Below, piece by piece: positions 23,097 through 27,470 of a stretch of DNA of 27,470 nt (positions are counted from its first letter, which is position 1; every line of letters begins with the position of its first letter). Source of the DNA: an uncultured Clostridia bacterium (GTDB taxonomy: Bacteria; Bacillota; Clostridia; Christensenellales; CAG-314). The DNA is taken from positions 1 to 27,470 of the forward strand of contig CAKQXG010000013.1 in assembly GCA_934281515.1 (NCBI GenBank), written 5' to 3'. The notes under the pieces were generated by a model that saw only the letters and a list, made by a program, of their open reading frames with translations, did no database searches and had not been told where the DNA came from. The position numbers were made by a program, and so were the translations under genes.

Positions 23097-24095
23097 CTAC
23101 TTAACGCTGAATACGTACTCGGTTTTGGAGTAGAACTCTTCGCCCTTTTTAAGTACAGGCGACGGAAAATCGGGATTATTGATAGCGTCGGGGTATCCTT
23201 GCGTTTCCAGGCAGAAACCGGTGCGACGGTTGTACACATGATTGCCGGGAATATTGTTCATAAAGTTGCCGCTGTAAAACTGCACGCCGGGGCGATCGGT
23301 GTACACGTCCATAGTTATACCGCTGACAGGAGAATAAACAGTAGCTGCGTGTTCGCCGTTCAGACAATAGTTGTGGTCGTAGCCGCCGGCAATTTGCAAT
23401 TGTTCGTCGTCGGCTTCGATGTCACGTCCGATAGCTTTAGGTGTGCGGAAGTCAAACGGCGTTCCATCGACAGGCGCAATGCCCGTGGGAATAAGATTCT
23501 TTTTGACCGTAACATAGCTGTCTGCGTAAAGTTGCATCACGTGGTCAAGCACATCGCCGTTGCCTTCGCCGTTCAGGTTGAAGTAAGCGTGGTTTGTGGG
23601 ACTGAACACGGTGTCCCGATCGCAATGCGCAGTGTACTCGATGGCAAGGCGCGTACCCACCACCGTATATTTGACTGTAAGCGACAGCGTGCCTGGATAC
23701 CCCTCTTCGCCGTCGGGAGAGACGAGCGAAAAAGTAACGCTGTCCTCGGTTGCGTCGACAATGTCAAACACCTTGGAGTTGAACCCGTGCTTGCCGCCAT
23801 GCAAACTGCACAAGCCGTCGTTGTTGTACAGCGTGTACCGTTTACCGTCAAGCGTAAAACCGCCGCCGCTTATCCTATTGCCGCAACGCCCCACAACACT
23901 GCCCATGTAAGAGCCGTATTTGGCAAGACTTTCGGCATCGGGCATGCCAAGCGCGACATGCACGTCCAATGTACCGCTTACAGGTACGCTGATGTCACAA
24001 ATAGTAGCTCCAAGTGTACAAAGCGTCACTTTTATTCCGTCGGATATGGTAACAAGTCCGATATCCGTGTTGTTGTATTTACCGAAACTGTTCAT
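23097..24095 (-). CDS. galM: Aldose 1-epimerase (mutarotase)
   Basis: The 332-residue protein matches GalM. Landmarks are GRCGNRISGGGF (about 69-80), LHGGKHGF (98-105), the general acid His169 in TNHAYFNL, Asp240 in GGYDHNY, and the general base Glu297 in CLETQGYPDAIN. It interconverts alpha and beta anomers of free hexoses in the cytoplasm. It starts 83 bases after the stop of the GH3 glycosidase on the same strand, so the pair probably forms an operon that frees and anomerises sugars from imported oligosaccharides. Confidence 0.95.
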   Translation of the reverse strand: MNSFGKYNNTDIGLVTISDGIKVTLCTLGATICDISVPVSGTLDVHVALGMPDAESLAKYGSYMGSVVGRCGNRISGGGFTLDGKRYTLYNNDGLCSLHGGKHGFNSKVFDIVDATEDSVTFSLVSPDGEEGYPGTLSLTVKYTVVGTRLAIEYTAHCDRDTVFSPTNHAYFNLNGEGNGDVLDHVMQLYADSYVTVKKNLIPTGIAPVDGTPFDFRTPKAIGRDIEADDEQLQIAGGYDHNYCLNGEHAATVYSPVSGITMDVYTDRPGVQFYSGNFMNNIPGNHVYNRRTGFCLETQGYPDAINNPDFPSPVLKKGEEFYSKTEYVFSVK

Positions 24096-24178
24096 AATGT
24101 AAACCTCGTTAAACTGTGTATCGTCTATTGTTGTTGCCTTACAAATGCACGGACAAATTGCCTTTTAAGCGTAGTTGC

Positions 24179-26500
24179 CTAGTCTGCAGGTTTGTCTATT
24201 TGCTTTTGCATGCGCAACAGGTTGTTACGTTGTTTAAGTGTAGGACGCGGCGTATTGAGTACGTCAAGATAGCAATCCAGCAAATGGCAATGCGGCTCGC
24301 CGTAGAAAAACTGTCGCAAAGGCAACGATTCCTTAAACTTAACTCCGTCGGGCGTGTCGGTAGGTTTGACAATGCGGTCGTACAGCATTTTGCCAAAGCC
24401 CTTTCGCGGCAGATCGCCGACTGCCGTACTGACATTGTAGCCGTCGTGTTCCTGTGGGAATGCCTTGCCGTACAATGCGGCGAATTGGCGCATCGACGGA
24501 TCGATTGGATCGTAGTAATGCGGCAATTCCGCCCTGCGGTCAACCGTGTCGTTTACGCCGTCCACCGTCAGTTGCAGGCAAAAACGATCGTCGTTCACAT
24601 TGCTGCCTACGGTCAACAAATATCTGCCGCCGTTGGTAACAAAAGCGTTCTTGTCGGTGTCAAAATGCGCAAGGTCACTTGCTTTGATTTCAATCGCGAC
24701 GTCACGAGACTTGCCGGGATTGACGACAACCTTTTTAAATGCGATAAGATTCTTTTTAGCGTTGAAATCGCGACTGTCAAGGTTGGTTGCGTACACCTGC
24801 ACAACTTCAGCGCACTTGTAATCGCCGTTGTTGCTCAGGTGAAGTTGAATTTTCGTTTTGCCCTTGGTTGTGCCGATTTTACTCGTAGACAGAGTTGGCG
24901 TCGACCACTCCGCATCGGTGTAGCCCAATCCTAAACCGAACGGAAAAGCCACTTCCGTGCCGACCGTTGTGTAGTAACGGTATCCGACAAATATACTTTC
25001 GCGGTAGTACGAAGCGTGGTAATCGGTGCCGTAGTCCGACAACGTAGGCGGCATGGTGTTCGGCCATGTTTCCGCAAGACGTCCCTGCGGCGGCGTAATG
25101 CCGTACAACACATCGAACAGCGCCGAACCTGAAGCCTGACCGCCGTAGTAGTCGATGACAATCGACTTGACAGAATTGCGCCACGACGTATCGACAGGTG
25201 CGCCGCAACTGACAACGACAATTACATTGCCATTGACCGCTGTAACGGCATCAAGCAGTTTAAGCTGTCCTTCGGGCAAAGTCCAGGTGCGATCCCAGCC
25301 TTCGGTCTCGCTGACGGAGCCGAGCAAAACCACCACTTTGTCGCAGTTTTTTGCATACGTACAAGCTTTTTCAATCAATTCATCGCTTGTCGAACCGTCC
25401 TCGGCGTACCCTTCGGCGTAGCAGCAATCAATCTTTTTGGCGGTAACGGCGTCATACAACGTGTCAACCTTGGTGCTATTTACGCATGCGCTACCACCGC
25501 CCTGATATGCCGAGTGTTGTGCCAATCTGCCTACAAGCGCGATTTTTTCATTGACGTTTAGTGGCAACAAACCGCAACTGTTCTTCACAAGCACTGCCGT
25601 TTCGGCGGCAATTTTGCGAGCAAGCTTATGTTGCTTGTCAAGGTCGACAGTCGCGCGTTCGCCGTCATAGTGTGTGGCGGCAAGTTGCAAAACACGCCTT
25701 ACGGCTTCGTCCAATTCGTGCTCGTCAAGATTGTCGCTTTGCCAAGCTTTGGCAACAAGGTCGGTACGGTTTTGAGGCATTTCCAGGTTAAGACCTGCTT
25801 TGATACCTTCAACTCGGTCGTGAGTTGCGCCCCAGTCGGAGATGGTCGTTCCGTTATACCCCCACTCGCCACGCAAAATGTCGGTAAGCAGACGTTTGTT
25901 TTCCGAGCAGTACACGCCGTTAAGTTTGTTGTACGCACACATCACGGCATGCGGACGAGCTTCGGTAACCACGCGACGAAACGCTTCAAGGTAAATTTCC
26001 CGCAAGGCGCGTTCGTCAATCACACTATCCGACACAAGTCTGCCGTACTCGGTGCTGTTGGCGGCAAAGTGCTTCAAACACGCTTCCATGCCCGTACTCT
26101 GCACGCCGTTAACGTACGCCGCCCCCATAATACCTGCCACAAGCGGATCTTCGCTGAAATACTCGAAGTTTCTTCCGCACAGCGGACTGCGTTTGATGTT
26201 GACACCCGGAGCAAGCAACAAGTCCTCGCCTTTCGCGCGAGCATACTCGGCAATTGCCTTGGCTGCGTCAAACGCCGTATCGGGGTCGAAGCTACAAGAC
26301 AGGCGCGACGGTGACGGAAAGCATACGGCAGGCGGAGTTACGCCGCCACGCTCGGCACGCAAACCGCACGGTCCGTCGGACATTGCGCACGAGGGGACGC
26401 CCAGTCTGTCTACTTCGGCAGTATTCCAGGCGCCGCGACCCGTGGTAAGAGAAATTTTTTCTTCTACTGTCAGTTGTGTTATTATTTCGTCTATGTTCAT
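24179..26500 (-). CDS. Glycoside hydrolase family 3, beta-glucosidase-like
   Basis: The 773-residue enzyme has the GH3 barrel (about 1-285) with SDGPCGLR, YFSEDP, the KHF pair (143-145) and nucleophile Asp222 in ISDWG. The second domain (about 300-530) has a likely acid/base Glu400 in ETEGWDR. A fibronectin-III-like domain follows (about 536-645). About 125 further residues at the C-terminus (helical, many charges) exceed the usual length. There is no signal peptide, so it acts on sugars in the cytoplasm. Beta-glucosidase or beta-xylosidase activity cannot be told apart from sequence. The ribosome site before the ATG is weak (AAAGAA). Confidence 0.93.
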   Translation of the reverse strand: MNIDEIITQLTVEEKISLTTGRGAWNTAEVDRLGVPSCAMSDGPCGLRAERGGVTPPAVCFPSPSRLSCSFDPDTAFDAAKAIAEYARAKGEDLLLAPGVNIKRSPLCGRNFEYFSEDPLVAGIMGAAYVNGVQSTGMEACLKHFAANSTEYGRLVSDSVIDERALREIYLEAFRRVVTEARPHAVMCAYNKLNGVYCSENKRLLTDILRGEWGYNGTTISDWGATHDRVEGIKAGLNLEMPQNRTDLVAKAWQSDNLDEHELDEAVRRVLQLAATHYDGERATVDLDKQHKLARKIAAETAVLVKNSCGLLPLNVNEKIALVGRLAQHSAYQGGGSACVNSTKVDTLYDAVTAKKIDCCYAEGYAEDGSTSDELIEKACTYAKNCDKVVVLLGSVSETEGWDRTWTLPEGQLKLLDAVTAVNGNVIVVVSCGAPVDTSWRNSVKSIVIDYYGGQASGSALFDVLYGITPPQGRLAETWPNTMPPTLSDYGTDYHASYYRESIFVGYRYYTTVGTEVAFPFGLGLGYTDAEWSTPTLSTSKIGTTKGKTKIQLHLSNNGDYKCAEVVQVYATNLDSRDFNAKKNLIAFKKVVVNPGKSRDVAIEIKASDLAHFDTDKNAFVTNGGRYLLTVGSNVNDDRFCLQLTVDGVNDTVDRRAELPHYYDPIDPSMRQFAALYGKAFPQEHDGYNVSTAVGDLPRKGFGKMLYDRIVKPTDTPDGVKFKESLPLRQFFYGEPHCHLLDCYLDVLNTPRPTLKQRNNLLRMQKQIDKPAD

Positions 26501-26595
26501 AATTCTTTAGCGATTCGGTTAATTTCTGTGGAGCAAAACCTTTTCATGCCTCTCTTCCAAAAACTTTGAGGTATAACGTGGTTGTAAACGCGGCG

Positions 26596-27066
26596 TTACT
26601 TCTTCCTTACATACTCGATAAAATCGTTCAGTTCGATGGCACCGCGGTTCAGGTCAAAAAACTTACTGTTGTATTTGTCCGCCATAAGGCACGCAAGCAT
26701 AATCATATATTTGCATGCCGCTTCGCTGACAAGACACTCCATAAAGGGCAACGTTTCCTTAAACACTATGCGATTGTTCTTTGTGTCGTAATCGAAGTTC
26801 CCTACAAGCATAGAGATGTTTACTTCGCACACGGCACGCGTAAAAATGTCGAGCTTACTTTCCTTGATTTCAAAAGGCAACGGAGAATGAATAAATATGC
26901 ATGGTTTGTCGGGGTCGATACCTATAAACAAAGGTATCGCCATGTTGTCGCCCTTGGCACTGGTAGCAATCAGAAACTCTTCCTTGACGTCATACTTCCA
27001 TTGGATGTGGTCCAACGTTGCCTTTATCGTGTCAAAACATGCCTTTGCTTCATATTGATCTGCCAT
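26596..27066 (-). CDS. YbjN-like domain protein
   Basis: A 156-residue acidic cytoplasmic protein resembling YbjN, a fold related to type III secretion chaperones. The pattern is an N-terminal helix, a beta-sheet (WKYDVKEEFLIATSA, then the IPLFIGIDPDKPCIFI hairpin), and a helix bearing EVNISMLVGNFDYD with its following strand RIVFKETLPF. The C-terminal helices run to ELNDFIEYV. The ATG at 27066 is better placed than an in-frame GTG three codons earlier, which would put the AGGTG site too close. It begins nine bases after the cupin stop, so the two are co-transcribed. Function in this group is not known. Confidence 0.6.
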   Translation of the reverse strand: MADQYEAKACFDTIKATLDHIQWKYDVKEEFLIATSAKGDNMAIPLFIGIDPDKPCIFIHSPLPFEIKESKLDIFTRAVCEVNISMLVGNFDYDTKNNRIVFKETLPFMECLVSEAACKYMIMLACLMADKYNSKFFDLNRGAIELNDFIEYVRKK

Positions 27067-27075
27067 TGTAGTCAC

Positions 27076-27423
27076 CTACCTTTTTAAATTAAGTTGCGGA
27101 AAAACGACGGTCAACATCATCTTGAAGTTGTCCTCGCCGTACACCGCATGGGGATGGTTTGCAGGCATAACAATGCTGTCGCCTTGGTGCAAAATATAGC
27201 TTTCGCGGTCTATTTCCACACGTCCCACGCCGTCGAGACATACGACAAATGCGTCGCCGTTACTTTCGTGCGTGCTGATAAACTCGCCTTTCCAAAAGCT
27301 GAACAGCGTAATACCTACGCTTGTGCTTTGTACAAGTGTTTTGCTGACTATCTGCCCTTGCTGATAGGCAACTTCGTCTTTGAGCGCCAGCACCTTGGCG
27401 TGTTCGATATTTTTTAGAATCAT
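27076..27423 (-). CDS. Cupin-domain protein
   Basis: A 115-residue single-domain cupin. The first cupin motif is GEFISTHESNGDAFVVCLDG (about 46-65) with His and Glu ligands partly kept, and the second is GDSIVMPANHPHAV (about 81-94). Small cupins of this type bind a metal and sense or convert a small molecule, or act as regulatory partners. GAGG lies ten bases before the ATG. Co-transcription with the YbjN-like gene is expected. The promoter would lie in the last 47 bases of the window or past its right edge; none is clear. Confidence 0.85.
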   Translation of the reverse strand: MILKNIEHAKVLALKDEVAYQQGQIVSKTLVQSTSVGITLFSFWKGEFISTHESNGDAFVVCLDGVGRVEIDRESYILHQGDSIVMPANHPHAVYGEDNFKMMLTVVFPQLNLKR

Positions 27424-27470
27424 GGTTTTTTACCTCACGATACAATTGTTGATACACAGTTATTCTACGT

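Noticed and set aside
23028..24182. A 384-codon plus-strand frame opposite galM
   Set aside because: The minus strand carries every GalM motif; the plus frame has none of any family.

Overview
The window reads as chromosomal DNA of an anaerobic, low-to-medium-GC Gram-positive bacterium of the Clostridia type, probably an uncultured gut or rumen lineage. The signs are an [FeFe]-hydrogenase accessory cluster with a NuoE/HydC subunit, a DUF4364 gene, an ECF-type thiamine S-component under a TPP riboswitch, strong GGAGG ribosome binding sites, and cohesin/dockerin surface proteins. A lineage near Christensenellales is a guess that cannot be settled from sequence alone. Almost everything is on the minus strand; only the EamA transporter and the thiamine transporter are on plus.

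Region 1 (1-3960, minus) is a compact, often overlapping operon: NuoE/HydC, DRTGG protein, RsbW-like ATPase, HydS-like iron-sulfur protein, second DRTGG protein, PHP phosphoesterase, and a second histidine-kinase-type ATPase that runs off the left edge. This gene set normally accompanies an electron-bifurcating [FeFe] hydrogenase; nuoF and hydA probably lie beyond position 1. The HydS-like protein keeps the H-cluster cysteines but has Ala where catalytic enzymes have the proton-relay Cys, so a redox or H2 sensor feeding a partner-switching module is likely.

Region 2 (4050-12590, minus) encodes a cell-surface assembly. It has a 1658-residue secreted protein with Cys-pair repeats, an OB-like domain, one cohesin-like domain, InlB-type repeats and a C-terminal dockerin, then two membrane-anchored cohesin proteins. 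The larger of these has three membrane helices and a tail of two DUF1508/YegP-like units. This is the best candidate for an undescribed system: a cohesin-dockerin complex with no visible carbohydrate-active module.

Region 3 (12600-13500) is scarred. It holds a small ORF with a decayed zinc ribbon, a SecB C-terminal remnant, a duplicated terminator with part of a tRNA 3' end, a row of hairpins, and an intact tRNA-Leu(AAG) with a consensus promoter.

Region 4 (13534-16640, minus) carries DUF4364, DUF1893, a ferredoxin-type aldo/keto reductase broken by two frameshifts, and a YhhN membrane protein. Region 5 (16838-19335, plus) carries an EamA transporter behind an unidentified leader with its own terminator, and a ThiT thiamine transporter with an extra N-terminal membrane domain behind a TPP riboswitch.

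Region 6 (19371-27423, minus) holds a carbamoyltransferase homologue that has lost its substrate motifs, an SDR oxidoreductase, an alpha/beta hydrolase, uracil-DNA glycosylase, aldose 1-epimerase with a cytoplasmic GH3 glycosidase (a small sugar-use unit), a YbjN-like protein and a cupin. No CRISPR array, insertion sequence, rRNA or prophage gene was seen.
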